DNA from: Epiperipatus broadwayi
Taxonomy: Eukaryota; Onychophora; Udeonychophora; Euonychophora; Peripatidae
Assembly (NCBI GenBank): GCA_028023455.1
Contig: JAQFVV010006197.1
Coordinates: 18,537,254 to 18,601,253 of the forward strand
Direction: 5' to 3'
Length of the DNA stretch: 64,000 bases
Under the pieces are notes generated by a model. It worked only from the letters and a program-made list of their open reading frames with translations. It did no database searches and had not been told where the DNA came from. Each line of letters starts with the position of its first letter. Positions within the stretch are counted from its first letter, which is position 1. Made by a program: the position numbers and the translations under genes. Of the stretch, positions 46,481 through 60,274 are shown in pieces.

Positions 46481-49400
46481 TGTGCTATTAAAAAATAGCC
46501 AAGTAAATTTATAAACGCTCTTAAAATCAGTTGTAAAATCATAAGAGTGTTATTGAATAATTTATAATATTTTTAAAGTAATGAATATGCAGTAGGAACT
46601 TAATATTCCCTATTCATCTTCTCAATATCGAAACTCAATTTACGTACAAATAATCAATGGAAACATCACGTATCGGAGAAATATATCAGAAACTTTATGC
46701 TAGAAAAGTAACAGACGCTGGATTAGTACATAAAACTACAAGATGGAGAAAAGTAGTATTTTGGACTATAAATAGTTTTCAAAAGTTAAATTACTATTGT
46801 CTATTACTAATAGATATTTTAAAGAAATATAAATATTTCTGTAAAAGAAAGTATTTTGACAAATTATAGAAGTAAAATATGTATCTTAAGGAAAGATATA
46901 AGATGCAGTAGTAATTTTAAATAAATACTTGCCTCGTTAAGTCTTTATGCTTAAAAGACTAGAGATTGATAATTTGAAAAGGCAAATATATTATAAGTAT
47001 AAGTATTTTAAAAAATCGTAAAATAATAAAATTATTTTATTAAAGTTATCTAAACGCTGGACGTTATAGATGGAAAAATTAATTCTTACCGGAATATGGT
47101 ATTTACAAATGCGCAAGTAATACATGGATATCCAAATCAAGTTAAACTAAGCCAAGCCAAACTAAGTTAATTTAAGATAATTGAAGGATAATTTTATAAA
47201 TTATAACTTAGTTTTGAAATAATGACTTTTTGAATAATATTCTATGAAGAACTGGATCCAGACAAAACTTATAACTATTGTTTTAATTTTGTTTTGTTTT
47301 CTTGGGAACTTATTTTTATTTTATTGAAAAAAAGAACGTTATCATTTTTTTATTATAAACTTTCAAGAAACACGTGATACAACGGAACAGGAAATAGTGT
47401 TTTATTGACTTTATACGGAGGATATTTGTTAGAACTTTTATGGTAGAACAAAAATCAACGCTGGACTATGTAATATGATTTTATTTTATTTATTTAACAT
47501 AAAATTTAAATATTATTAAACTCTTAAAAAGTAGGTTAGGTACATTTATTAAATAGTAACTTAAAAATAATATAATAATTAATTACATAAACTTATTTTT
47601 ATAATTAATATAACACGGAATATTCTAATGAATGTTTATGAGTGAAAATGTGAATGATTTTTATTTTATGAAGCTGCAAATTCCGAAGAATACTGGATAG
47701 CAGAATGGACAATATTATTATTATGGTAAAAAATATTGTATAATGATTTTCAATGAATTTAATATGTTTTTCTTTAGATCAACTGAATATTATGTTGTTG
47801 TAGAATGAATGGATAAATATTTTATGAAAACACATACATTATATTGGCAACGAACTTTATTAAAATATGCATAATATTTTAATTTATAATATAAACATGA
47901 TACAACATTACGTAAAAGCTTAGAAATGATTATATGATTCTTTCGTAAATAATTTTGATATTTTATTTATGCTTAGTATTAAAATGATGTTTATTATTTA
48001 TCTAAGTAATTATTTTATTTTTGCAATTTAGAAAAGGATTTTAAAAGTCTATATTTTTGTGTATTTTGTTTATTGAATAAGTTAAGTTACGTTATGAGTA
48101 GAAGCCTATATTTAGATTGAAAAGTTTACTAAGTATAGACAATATAGTATGAGTAATTTGGATAATGAATATTTTATTTGAAGTTGATATTTGTTTTCCG
48201 GAAAATGTTTTAAATGAGTTTAGAATATGTTTTATAGATAGAAATTTATTGGAAAGGTTAGTAAAGCACATAGGGTAAAATAATGATTTTACACAGAAAG
48301 GAATCATAAAATTTATCTAATGTAATGTTTTATGAATTTAAAATTGATAAATGATTTAAATATTAATGTTTGAATAATACAGATATAGAATGCATATTTT
48401 ATAAAACATATAACAGGAATTACATTAGGTGGAATATAATTATAGCCAATCATTTGTTTTACATTATAAAGAGATATTGATTTTATATAAAGCTATTAAG
48501 CAATGTTAATAATAAAGTGAATACATGATAATATATTATAAATGATAATATTTAATTAATGTAGTTATTTAATAGGTAGAGCTACATTATGTACACATGC
48601 TACATAAATAGTCTTGATATATTGTTATTTGTAGTAATTAAAGTACAACTATTTATTTAAAATCTAAGTTTAAGAAAAACACACTATAATCATATTAATA
48701 TAGCATTTGAAGGAATGTGTAATTGCTTATTAAGTACATAAGTTAATAACAGTGTAAGCCTCTTATATTTGTATTCCTATTTTTTATTTTATTCGTTGTC
48801 ATAAGTTCTAAACTGTAAATAATGTAAATAAATTTTATTTGAAGTTATTGTAAATAAATTTGTTAATTTGTTTTAAAAGTGTGTCGAGTTTCATTATTTT
48901 TCACCACAGCATTTTGACATCAGATGATTTGAAATAAACATAATATTTGCACAAAATTGAATTTGTTATTATTACTTAGAATTGAATACCATATTTGCTT
49001 AACATTATTTTATAAGAATTGATTGACATGAACATAAATATTACAATGGTCATAAGATGATTATAATACACATTATAAGAATACAATATTGTTTATTGCC
49101 ACAGATTATTAAGTATAAGATTTTAATCTATTTTAAAATGAAGGTACCATATGAAGTAAAAGATCTACATATAATTATTTATTTATTTAGTGATTAATTA
49201 TATCATAGAAATAGATGAGATTAAATTATACTTTAAGATTATTATTTATTATTATTATTAAAATAAGTTAGGTGTATTTAAGTTTGATATAAAATCCCAC
49301 ATCATACTTATTTACATAATTTATTATTATTTCAAAACAACTTAGAAGAACCTGAGATTATTTAATCATATTTTGAATTAAAAGTTAGGAATTATTCTAG

Positions 49401-50082
49401 TATTATTGAAGATAATTTATTTCATTTAAAAGTCATAAGAATGCTATAGATGTAGTAGTAAGATGATAAGGTAGTGGTAGTATTCTTATGCCACTGAGAC
49501 AGTATCTTGGGAGATATTGACTCAGTGTAAATCTGCTTATTACTTTGTAACTTTACTTCACAGTCTCATAATTTTATAAATACTTATTTAATTAATATAA
49601 TCTAGAACTATATTGATTTTGATGATTGATAATAAATTTTAATTAAGCATAATAATGTAACTGAGCTAGTTGTATTTTAAACTATTTTATATATCAAGAA
49701 GTAAGGGTACAATATATATATATATAATTTGTCAAATAAAGTTAAAATTATTAAATATATTCATCAATGGCTTATTTTTAAGAGTGATAACTAAATCTTC
49801 ACACAACTGATATGTGAATCCATCTCAAATACAATTCAAGTAGTTCTTGATGCTAACAGTGGCTCATGTATTCTCAATATTTTGTCCATTATCAATACAA
49901 AGCAATTTGGTCATTAATGTTTTTGTTGTTTTTTTAAAAAAATAAAATAAAACACCAATAAATAAATAAACAAATAAAAATTAAACTGAAATTACTAGGA
50001 TTTAGAAGGGAAATGCAATTTCAACAATAAAATTATACATCCAAGATAGAAAAAAGTTTTGATACTGATCTAGTATGCATGC
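46481..50082. other. AT-rich non-coding DNA, low in C on the plus strand in part
   Basis: Between about 46.9 and 49.4 kb the plus strand has clearly fewer C than G. The phrase CGCTGGA occurs three times (46.72, 47.06 and 47.46 kb). Frames are poor. It could be a decayed long retroelement linked to the promoter-like segment upstream. Confidence 0.35.
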
Positions 50083-50084
50083 TA

Positions 50085-53000
50085 CATTTGATTTGCCTTT
50101 CAGTTTCTGCTTTAATCCACAGCATGGAGACACTTAGCAATACTGTAAAAAGTATCTATAAATGGACAATTCAGTGGACTTTACATTGATTGTATTTAAA
50201 GCCATAAATAGTGGAACCAAGATTTTTTTTCAAAGTAATCTAAAACTAAATATGTAAAGAGTGGAACATAGATTTGTATTTTTATACAACTTTTATTTAT
50301 ATTTAAATGAAATAAGTTGTTTGTTTGTTTTTAATTTTTATTAAATAATCTAAAAATAAATATATAAATAGTCGAAAAATTGGAACATTTACATGTATTT
50401 CATAATCAAAACATTCCCATAACGTTAATTTTTTTTTAATACTTTTTACAAAGGTAATCTAAAAAGTAAATGTATTTGTACTTGTACAATAATATATTCT
50501 TTGTTGCAAAAATTGAACATTTCCACATGTAGTTTAGAAGTGAAAAATTCCCATAATTTTGAATAGATATTCAACTGTTAACTATCAAAAGCATTGGTAA
50601 TTGATTGTTCACAGATTGAATCTAAACTCATAATTCATAAGATGATAGGCACATTACCTTAACAAATGGTCTCATCTGGATCACATATGCTGGAAAATAT
50701 ATTGGCAATAAACCATTGGCAAACCAGAGCTTCTTTCTAACCTTTCTTTGTGATTGTTCACTCTAATTATTGCTATTAATCAAAATAAAAAAAATCATTT
50801 GGCCCTTTTAATTTTTTGTTAATAATCCAGTTCATTTTCATTGCTTTATTGTATTATGTATTGATTAATAACTCAATCTTTTTTTATAAAAAACAAAAAA
50901 TATATAATTTACAATTCATTTGTCCTTTAGTATTCTATTTCATAAAACTTGACATTTGTAGTTGACCTTATTTTTTTGTCAGTTTTGAAAGACAAATAAG
51001 AAAATTTTAAAATATACCTAATTCTCTTTTTATACAAATTTTTTTTGCATGATTTTGAAATAACAAGAGTTTAAAAAAAAAAAAAATTTCTCTCTACATG
51101 AAGTTTTAAAATAACATGATCGTTAAAAATACTAAAAAAAAATGTCTGTTATTATCATCTAATTTTTAAAAAAAAAATTGTTTTAAAAACAAAAATCCCC
51201 TTTTTGACAACTTTCTTGAAAATGGGGTAATTTGCTTGTCTGCATTGTAACATTTTTGATGTTTTGTTTTGAAAGGGGAATTACTTTTTTTTGGTATTGA
51301 TCTTTGTTTACATTTTGACATTAGATTTTAAAAAAAAATGTTCTTGTTGGTGTTGATATTTAAAAAAATTAATTTTGTTTAATTGATTAATTTGTTTAAA
51401 TGTAATTTATTAATTTTGCAAAAATCAGTAGATGCCAATTTATACATTGGATGCATATTTTTGAATTTTATATTTTGTTAATTAAATCTGAAATATTTTT
51501 CTGTAGCCTCATACAATGTCAAATAATCTATCTACAAAAAAGATGAGAAAAGTGATTTCTTTGAACATTAAAATTCAAATTCTAGATTGTTTTGCAACCA
51601 GGAAGAAGTAACATCTGTAGGAAAGCATTTTGGTTTACATGAAGCTACTATAAAACTAATAGAGATAATGAAGCTGCTATTAAAGTCAGTTTGTTCTGGA
51701 ACAAAACTGAGTGTTAAGTCATCATTTTACACAAGAAATATTGTTAAGGAAAAAGTAAAATAAGTCTTAGTAAAGTGGATAGAAGAAATGTCGAAAAAAA
51801 AAGGAGAGTACCAGTAGATGGAAATACTATCAAGCAAACAGCACTAAAAATTTACAAACAAATTAAAGAAATAGAGCCAGACACTTCATCTGAATTAAAC
51901 AAGGAATATCAATTTTCTGCAAATACAGGATGGATAACAAAATTCTTGAAAGATATGTACTTCTCAACATAAAAATAAAAGGTGAAACTGCATTTGCAGA
52001 TGAAACAGCTGCCAAAGAATTTCCAAAAAAATTAGCTAAAATTATTGAAGATGGAGGAGACACTCCTAATCAAGTTTGGAATGTTAATAAAAATAGTCAT
52101 TTTTGGAAGAGAATGCCAAGTAGAACCTACATAGCAAAATCAAAGAAAACTGATGGTGATTTCAAAGTAGCAAAAAATCATGTTACTTTGGTATTCTGCT
52201 CCAATGCTTCGGGAGATCGCATATTGAAACCTCTGTATGTTAATCGAGCCCAAAGACGATGTTCAATGAAAGATGTAGATTTGAATATACCGACAGTTCA
52301 CTGGATGGTAAATAAAAGAGCAAGGATCACCACTGAAATTTTTACAGAATGATTCAACAAATGTTTTATTCAAGAAGATAGGTGATATGTGAATGCCAAA
52401 AGTCTAGAATTTAAAGTTCTTTTAATTTTATATAATATCACAGTCATCCAGTCTCGGAACACCCAAATGTCCAATTTTGTTTTCTGCAGTCTAATACCAT
52501 GTCCTTGATTCAACAGTTAGTCCAAGAAATTATTGCAACATTTAAAACTTATGTAAAACAAACATTTTAATGTGTTTTGAACAAACGGAATGATAAAACA
52601 TTAAGAATCAAAGATGTGTGGAACAAATTTTTGATTCTGGATTGTGTAAATCAAGTTGGATTAACATTACCTGAATTAAGATCTTTAATTTTGAATAGAT
52701 GTTAGAAAGTTATTTGGCCAGAATATGTGAAAAGCAAAGATCCTGTTATCTCTGATATGACTGAGTTTCCCAATATCATAATAATGGTCCAGTAAATTGG
52801 TGGAGGATTTGATGATGTCATCTAAAGATATCGATGAATTGTTAGTTGATAAAGCTTTTAAGTGACAAAGAAATTGTAAAGACTTCTTAAAACTCCTGAT
52901 CCTAAAGAAAAGAATGATAATGAAGATAATGATTTAGTGTTAAATGTTAATTTAATTAAAGACAATCTCTGTCTTGCTAACCAATTAGGTAATGAGGAAC

Positions 53001-53777
53001 GAGCTTCAAAGTTTCAACGAGATCTGAAATCACTAATGTCTTCTTACAGAGAACTATATAAAGACGTAGCCACTATATGAACCCAGCCATTAATTATGAA
53101 TTCATTCATAAAAATGTAAGATCAGCACCACAGGACATTACTGCCAGTGTTGGTTCAGGAGTTTACAAAGAAAACTTCAACAATGGAAAAACACAATGAC
53201 CAAAGCATTGTTAGTCTTAGCAATGACGTTGCAAGTTTTAGTGATAGCAACGGTATTTCAATCATGTACAAACGTATGCATTTATTGTCAGAAAGTGACA
53301 GTGAATAAAAACTTGCTATGAATAACTCAAATTACAATTCTGCCTAATTTTCAAGTTCAATGATTCTTTATATTTTTTTTTATTCTTCAAATGAAATTTA
53401 TGTTTCTATAATTCATATTTATTTATGTGCAATGTTGGTGAAGTATAATTTGTTAGCTTGCAAAAAATATAACATTCTAATAAAAACTTTTATATGGTTT
53501 ATTTAATTATTTTTGTTGATTTCTTACATCTGGAACCAATCTCCTTATTTTCTGTATATACAATGTATTTTTTACATGGAATTTTCAGAAAGCAATCTAT
53601 CGTGTAAAAAGAGAATTAGGTATAACTAACTTACAATTAATTTGTATTTTATTTAGTATTATATACTTTTATAAAAATCATATTTTCAAAGTTTTCAATT
53701 TATTGATTAATTTTCACAGTATGACTTCACGGCTCCAAGCAATGAGTAAAAGCAGAAACTGAAAAGAAAATTGAATG
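50085..53777 (+). mobile_element. Tigger/pogo-type DNA transposon, inactive
   Basis: The ends 50085-50146 and 53716-53777 are inverted repeats of about 62 bp with roughly 75-80 percent identity, including a perfect 16-bp stretch (TTTCAGTTTCTGCTTT). TA dinucleotides at 50083-50084 and 53778-53779 fit the TA target of the Tc1/mariner/pogo superfamily. The interior carries one degraded transposase. It is longer than typical Tigger elements because of AT-rich DNA between the left end and the gene. The element is old, judging by frameshifts and TIR divergence. Confidence 0.85.
51516..53308 (+). pseudogene. Tigger-type (CENP-B/jerky-like) transposase, broken
   Basis: ATG at 51516 opens MSNNLSTKKMRKVISLNIKI, the psq-type DNA-binding region, which stops after 31 residues. 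EEVTSVGKHFGLHEATIKT continues in another frame. The CENP-B-type HTH segment (VPVDGNTIKQTALKIYKQI, from 51775) and then the DDE domain (51930-52352) follow after further frame changes. The DDE part has FWKRMPSRTYIAKS and VTLVFCSNASGDRILKPL, strongly Tigger-like, but the first catalytic site reads WNVNKNSHFW, so the usual aspartate is asparagine. A TGA at 52350 replaces an expected tryptophan. The rest is recognisable in pieces (FKTYVKQTF, PELRSLIL, SLMSSYRELY) and ends SESDSE before TAA at 53306-53308. Confidence 0.9.
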
Positions 53778-55327
53778 TAGTACAGGTACTATATCAGTTT
53801 TGAAATTTTTTATCATAATGATTCAATTTCTTCAAAATTATTTTCATTGGTCCATTAGATCAAGAAAGTGAAAATTATAACATAAATTAGAGTATTGAAA
53901 TGCCTTCTAAAAAATCATTATGAAATAAAATATTTTATGCTATACAATATAAACTTCTTAACATAAAATTAAAAATGCAATGCTTACAATATCAAATTTC
54001 AAGTGAATCACCATCTCTAGTTAAGCCTTCATTAATGCAAATCTTATTTTATATAAAAGTAGATTTTGTTTGCTTTATTTGAAAATATAAAAGCTGTAAT
54101 ATACATTATTGCTAAAGATGGTTTCTTCATCACACCTTACTAAAATATATCTATATGTGCAAAAAAATGTAAATATACAATAATTAAAAAATGACTCATT
54201 TAATAAAACTGAATATCGGAATTTTTGTAAAATATGAAAGCTATTTAGGATAATATAATGTAAAAAAATCAGGAAATGGCAAGAAAATGTATAAATAAGA
54301 ATAAAAATTCCAAACACATTTCAAAAACAAAAAGATTATTAAAAGCATTATTTAAAAAAAGAACTATATAATAATGAAAAAACAGTAAACAACAATTGCA
54401 ACATCATTTAACTAGTCATGTATTTTAAATGAAAAGATAATATATGAAATAAAAAATAAAAAAAATTCCAGAAAAATGAGGTGAAGAAATAATTGGCTGT
54501 ATTACATCCAACATCTAAATAGTATAAATGTGTGAAGAATGTCAATATTTAAGAAAAAAAAAGTAACATACAAATATAAGTGCTATCAATCTTTTATCAA
54601 TTTTATACATTTCCTACAATTAATTACATGTAATGTAAATACAATTTTGAACTCAAACCAACCACAAAAGTAAATGGAATATATCCAAATATTATGAAAG
54701 ATTATAGAAAAAAAAGATGAATATTATTGCCATCTTGCATCAGATTTATAGACTGAAAAAGCAAGCATTTGCTTATGTAAGTTTTTTTTACCATGATTAA
54801 AACTTTGATAATCATATCAAAGACTCAGCAAAGATATCAAAATTTGGCATTAGCTAGGTGATAAAAGGCATAAGACTTTACAATGAATCTCTTTTAAATC
54901 CAGTTACAATGGATGATTGCTAACTCTTGATATTATTACTTGTGCTGTTAAAATTATCATTTATATGTATATTTGATTAGATGCTGATTCCATGCTCATT
55001 TGGTATTCATTTTCTATGCTCAGTATTAAACAGTGATGATTTTAATGACAATTTCCATCACCTATGCTATACACTTGAGTCACTTTTCATTATGTAATAT
55101 TACAATATATGTATAAGTATAGGACTTGCAGTGCAATAACAGAGAATCAGTCTTACAGGTAGATTTTGATCAAATAAATTTTGAAATTTTTTCCTAAAGC
55201 TTTAGATTTTTCTTTCAGGTAAACAGTTCAAAGCAAACCAGTTAGTCATTCAATATTAACAAGCATGAAAATTTGCTTAAATCTTTGCCATCAAGCAATA
55301 GTACTTGCTAACCAGTTTAATTAATTT
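53778..55327. other. AT-rich non-coding DNA
   Basis: No feature is supported. Confidence 0.4.
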
Positions 55328-55601
55328 ATTAAAACAGGCAAAACTCTCTATACGTATTGCCACTCAGTGCAAGCCAGAATAATCAATGGATGCCAGAAGG
55401 CTTGTGCATAAAATCTCCATCTAGTGCCTACTCATCCAATATCACATTAGTTTCTGGCTTGTGGCCTTCGTCAGTGAGGAGCCCAAGCCATTGATTATTC
55501 TGGCTTGCACTGAGTGGCAATACGTATAGAGAGTTTTGCCTATTTTAATAACAGTTATAAGCAAGCATAAGAAATGGTAATCATGTAATGTTTAATTAAT
55601 T
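55328..55601. mobile_element. Family F short palindromic copy
   Basis: Arms at 55328-55390 and 55488-55551 are almost perfect complements and match the end of the F unit. The segment between carries the rest of the F start up to the hammerhead, then breaks off inside distal stem I. The tail to 55601 matches the end of an F unit in the inverted orientation. It is the shortest of the fold-back copies. Confidence 0.8.
55434..55483 (-). ncRNA. Truncated hammerhead (F6)
   Basis: Core CUGACGA, stem II and GAAAC are intact, but the cleavage-site side is altered (CUAAUGUG in place of CUAGUCUGGGG) and outer stem I has lost its 5' strand. It is inactive as it stands. Confidence 0.55.
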
Positions 55602-55729
55602 TAATGTAGTCATAAAAAATATGAATGAAATGTTCAGTTGAATGGACACATCATCAGTGAACAATGGAAAAAATGATTAGAAAATACATGAAAAGAAAGC
55701 CCAATAAATAAAAAAGGATAAAAAACGTA

Positions 55730-56620
55730 AAGAGACCAGAAAGAAATGGAAAATGGATTTAAAAGAAATTTTAGCATAGTGGACTACATCTAAGTATTAA
55801 AAATAACTTTAAAAAATTATGGAAAGAAGGAACCAATATGAGTTACTATTGTGCTTTGGAATTGCAGATTATGAAAAAGCATTTGATTCTCTGTGAATTT
55901 TTCCACAATGATAAAAGCCTTCAACTATCAAGACATAGATCCAGAATAATGATTTTTTTTATAAATAATGTTTCTGTGGTTCAGGAAATGTTGCAAACAT
56001 TATCAGATGAAGTTAGGATTAAAGCTAAATGCTAAAAAAACTAAAAAATGCATAATGGATTTTTTTTCATAAGAAAATAAAAATTAATAATTATGAATTA
56101 CAAGTTAACAACTATACATAACTAGGTCCCATTATTAATACATATTTAAAATTGGATGGAATGCTTTTGAGAGAAATAACTTAATATTGTGAGAAAATAC
56201 TTATCTTTTTGAAAAGATTTTTAAAAAAATGTATTGTATATGAGACTTGCACACTTACCAGAACACAATAGAAATTTCAGATCACTCAATAGTGTATGAA
56301 GATATATATGTTGGGAATGACAAGAAGGGATCAAAAGTAAAACATATTCGTGATAACAAAGAAGTTATTATTGGTATCGTTAAAAAAATTAAGAGAATGA
56401 AATGGAGCTGCATTGGGCATATTGCTGGAAGAAATGATAACAGATGGACAGTTGAATTCTTAAACTGAACCTTAAAAGTTTGTAAAAGATCTAGAGAGAA
56501 ATTTCATCTGAGATGGATAGATGAAATAAGAAATTTGCTAGAATAATTGGAGAAATTGTATTAAAGTTGGAGACATCTTTATCCTGCAATGATTTGATAA
56601 TACATAAAAATGATGATAAG
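55730..56620 (+). pseudogene. RTE-clade retrotransposon fragment, copy 1 (RT and C-terminal part)
   Basis: Around 55838 the translation resembles the RT motif region of copy 2 (an ADYEKAFDSL-like stretch). A deletion then joins to VQEMLQTLSDEVRIKAKC and ELQVNNYT, the thumb region after the YADD box. A C-terminal block follows (IKRMKWSCIGHIAGRNDN then RWTVEF, about 56390-56460). The YADD box itself is deleted. It is 5' truncated and frame-broken, in the same orientation as copy 2. Confidence 0.75.
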
Positions 56621-56699
56621 ATTCTAGCATCTCAATATTTAGAACTACATCTTAAATTTTTGAGTTTTTTATATCATTAAGTTACAAAATTATCAGACA

Positions 56700-59140
56700 G
56701 AAATGGCAAAATTAGTTATTCAACTTAATAGCAGACCAAACGCAGAGAATTCAGATTTATGCCCAACAAGTTCTTACAGTGATGAAATAGTAGAGGATTT
56801 TTATATAGATGTACAAAAAGCTTTTCATAAGACCAAACAATATTTTAAAATTGTTATGGGTTACTTTAATGCTAGAATTGGAAAACAATTGAAAGATAAA
56901 AGTATTGTAGGTACATTTGATTATGGTAATAGAAATGATAGATGACATGGGTTTGTGGAGTTTACAAAAAAAAACAAAAAAACTTTACATTATGAATTCT
57001 TTTTTTTTTTTTTGAGAAAAATGTTAAAAGAAAATGGACATGGAAGCATCCAAATGAAGGTACAGCAGAATTGGATTGTATTTTGATTAACCGAAAATAC
57101 ATACTTCAAGATTATAATGTTTTTAATAAATTCAACACAGGAAGTGATCATTGTTTAGTGAGATGTAAGATACATATTAATGCAAAACTAATGAGACAAA
57201 AATTATTAAGAAAAATAATATTCACAGTTGATATTCCTAATCTTCAGAAACATTCCAATGAATGGGAATAAGCACTTGCAAATTGTTTTCAAATATTAAC
57301 AGATTTTGAACGTGGATTCAGATTTGAATGAAATCAATAGGAAAATAACCGATATACTTTTAAAAACTGCAACAGATAGCTGGTACAGAAAAACAGCAAT
57401 TGACCAATAAAATTTCTACTGAAACTAAAAAATTTATGAATAAAAGAAAGAATATGAAAATACATAAAAATGATACATTAAGGATTGAATATCTTGAATT
57501 TTGTAAAATTGTGCAAAAAAGAGTTAATAATGAAATAAGAAAGTATAATTTTGAACTAGCAAGGAAAGCTTTAGAAAAGAATAAAAGTTGCAAGAGAGTA
57601 AAACTGCATTTTGGTATCCATAGGAAATTTAAATCTGCAATTAGAAAAAAAGTTAGAACTATTACTAAAAAGAAAGATGACATCATGAAAATGTGTAGAA
57701 GTGTTCTATCAAGAATTATATAGTAATAAAGAACAAGTACCTCTATTATATCCTAAATTGCCCAGGATTTTAAATGAAGAAGTGAGACATGCAATTAAAT
57801 TTATGAAGAAGGGAAAAGCTATAAGTAATGATAGAATTAAAATTGATATCTTAAAAGACACAGGTAAAGAAATAGAATTTTTTTTAGCAAAGTTATATAC
57901 CAAATCTCTAAATAATAAAGATGTACTAGATGATTGGAAGAATGCAGTGTCAATATTAATATTTAAAAAAAGTGATAAAGAAGATATTAAATATTACAGA
58001 CTTATCAATCTTTTATCGGTTTTGTACAAAATATTTACCAATACAATTCATCTACAGAGAACTTTGGATTTCAGCCAACCAATAGAACAGCTGGATTTAA
58101 AAGTGGTTTAATGCGGTGGATCATATCCAAGTATTGAAAGAAGTTGTAGAAAGGACCAATAAATATGAGTTGCTATTATGCTTTGGATTTGTAGATTATG
58201 AAAAGGCATTTGATTCCATAATCATTTCTTCAGTTCCAGGATATTATCATATTTTAAAGAATATTTATAAAAATGCAACAGCAACAATTAGATTACATAA
58301 TAATATTATGAATGTTAGCATTGAAAAGGATGTAAGACAGGACAACTCCATATCTCCCAAAACTTTTTACAGCAGTATTTTGTGGTTTAAAATGGGAAAG
58401 AATAAAAAAAAAAAGGAGACTATTTAAGTAATCAAAATTTTTCAGATGATGTAGTTGTTTTGGCAAATAATGCTTCAGAATTTCAGGAAATGTTGCAAGA
58501 GTTATCAGATAAAAGTATAAAAATAGGACTAAAGATAAATGCCAAAAAGATTAATGTTCAATGGATTTTTTCAAAAGAAAAAAATAGATTGATAATGTTG
58601 AATTAAAAGTTAACAATTACAAATAGATTATTAATATCTACAATGAGAGAAACATAATGGATGAAATTAATCATGAAATTAAACTTGGATGGAGTGCTTT
58701 TCGTAAAAATAATTTAATATTAAAACAAAATATATGTATTTGAAAAGGTTTTTAGTAAATGCGTTACTTGTGGATCTGAAACTTGGACACTTAACAGAAG
58801 AACAATAGCGAGATTTCAGACCATTCGAAAAAAATGAAATATATGGGTAAAAGAACAAACAGGTGTTACTAACATCATTGAAAGAATTAAGAGACAAGTG
58901 GAGTTGAGTTGGACATATCGCTAGAAGAGATTATAACAGGTGGACAGTTGAAATCTTAAACTGGATTTCAAGTGATTGTAAAAGACCCAAAAAGAGACCA
59001 CATGTAAGATGGATGAATGAAATAAGGAAGTGTGCAAGGGTAATATGGAGAAGAGAGGCCTAAACATAAAAGATGGATTGATCTTGGAGAGATCTTTATT
59101 CTGCATAAAATAAAATATAATAATGGTGGAAAGATTATGG
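56700..59140 (+). pseudogene. RTE-clade non-LTR retrotransposon, copy 2 (endonuclease half, RT, C-terminal)
   Basis: The order matches RTE elements of the type whose endonuclease is found in CFDP2. The second half of an apurinic endonuclease (56703-57270) has MGYFNARIGK, where a catalytic Asp is usual in place of Tyr, then YGNRNDR, and SDH is retained at about 57144. Next are a linker, RT motifs (57701-58427: LLSVLYKIFTN, then FVDYEKAFDS), an FSDD active-site box near 58440 in place of YADD, a thumb region, and a C-terminal block with ETWTLNRRTIARFQTI and TNIIERIKRQ. At least six frameshifts or stops are present. The N-terminal endonuclease half is missing, so the copy is 5' truncated and dead. 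Confidence 0.85.
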
Positions 59141-59639
59141 AATATGTAAAACAAAGTAGTGTAGCTATTATTTAACCAAACTTTTAAAATTGTTGCTAAA
59201 GCAGCAGCAAAATTATGAATGTTCAGAAATATTGCTATTTCAATTTATAAATCTTTTTGTTGTAAAACTTAAATTCATTTAGTTAATGTATAGATTAATT
59301 TCCAATTGTTATAGACTATTGGTGAATCAAAGCAATCAGAAAAAGAAATATCTCAAGGCTGTCAATGTGATAATGATAATGTATGAAGAAGTAATTCTTA
59401 AGCAGTTAGTTTATGTTTATTATATTTTTGCAGTATTCAAGGTCACGGTATAAACGTATATAATGTGTAATGAATGTGTAAATAATAATAATTATATAAA
59501 TATAACGAATATGTAAAAGTAATAATAATTGTATAAATGTAGAATAAGAGTAATAACTGTAATGTATAATAAATATGTAAAATAATTGTATAGTAATTAA
59601 GAATAACGATTGTGTAAAATTACAATGTTATTAAATCAT
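59141..59639. other. AT-rich DNA with (TAA)-like repeats
   Basis: It contains short imperfect repeats of AATATGTAA/TGTATAA at 59450-59640 and no gene. Confidence 0.4.
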
Positions 59640-60080
59640 AGAAAGTTGTATAATAATAGAAAGCCCAGCTGACCTTATAGGGTCAGAAAACTATGTAAAA
59701 TACCATATATGGTGAGAAACATAAAAATACTGTGTGTATGTAAAAACGTAAGTGAAAACACTATATATGGTTAGGAATGTAAAAGACTCCAGAAGTCTTG
59801 AGGGGTATATAAACCCCCATAAACTAAACTAATTGTTCTGATGTTCTGAATACGTTCTGAGTATGTTCTGAGTTTTAATTATGAGTCAGAGACTCCTGCG
59901 TCTAAGTCGAAAGCAGGTCTAGGGTATTTTATGCACGTCACCACGACCTTTTATTATTTTATTACGCCTTATAATAGGCTATGTATATAGTTAAAATTAT
60001 CTGTATTAAACTATAATCTTACCATCTCAATTTTGCCTTTGTCCATTTATTTAATTGCGGGTCATAAGACACTGCAATTT
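59640..60080 (+). mobile_element. Putative solo LTR or promoter-bearing element
   Basis: The segment is GC-richer than its flanks and has TATATAAA at 59806 inside a GGGG-to-CCCC hairpin, a small hairpin AGACTCCAGAAGTCT just upstream, and four close GTTCTGA repeats at 59836-59872. It ends in GCGGGTCATAAGACA. A promoter in a compact non-coding block fits a solo LTR. I could not fix the ends or a target duplication, so the class is open. Confidence 0.4.
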
Positions 60081-60274
60081 TTTCATCAGAACTCAAAGGC
60101 AACGAGTTGCTTAAGAATGTTTCATGAAAAGAGTTAAATACTTTGAGAATTATAAAGTAGTAGTAGCAAATGGAGAATAATTAAGAAAAATAATCATCTA
60201 AGAAAATTATATTTGTTAACAGAGCAATTGAATGCCACTTCAAATCCTCACCTATTGTCACTCTCACAACTGTG

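Noticed and set aside
46657-46869. 70-codon plus-strand frame METSRIGEIYQK
   Set aside because: No family match and the second half is low complexity. It is mentioned only as an alternative reading of the promoter-like segment.
55640-55665. CTGATGA on the minus strand close to family F copy F6
   Set aside because: No GAAA box follows at a workable distance.
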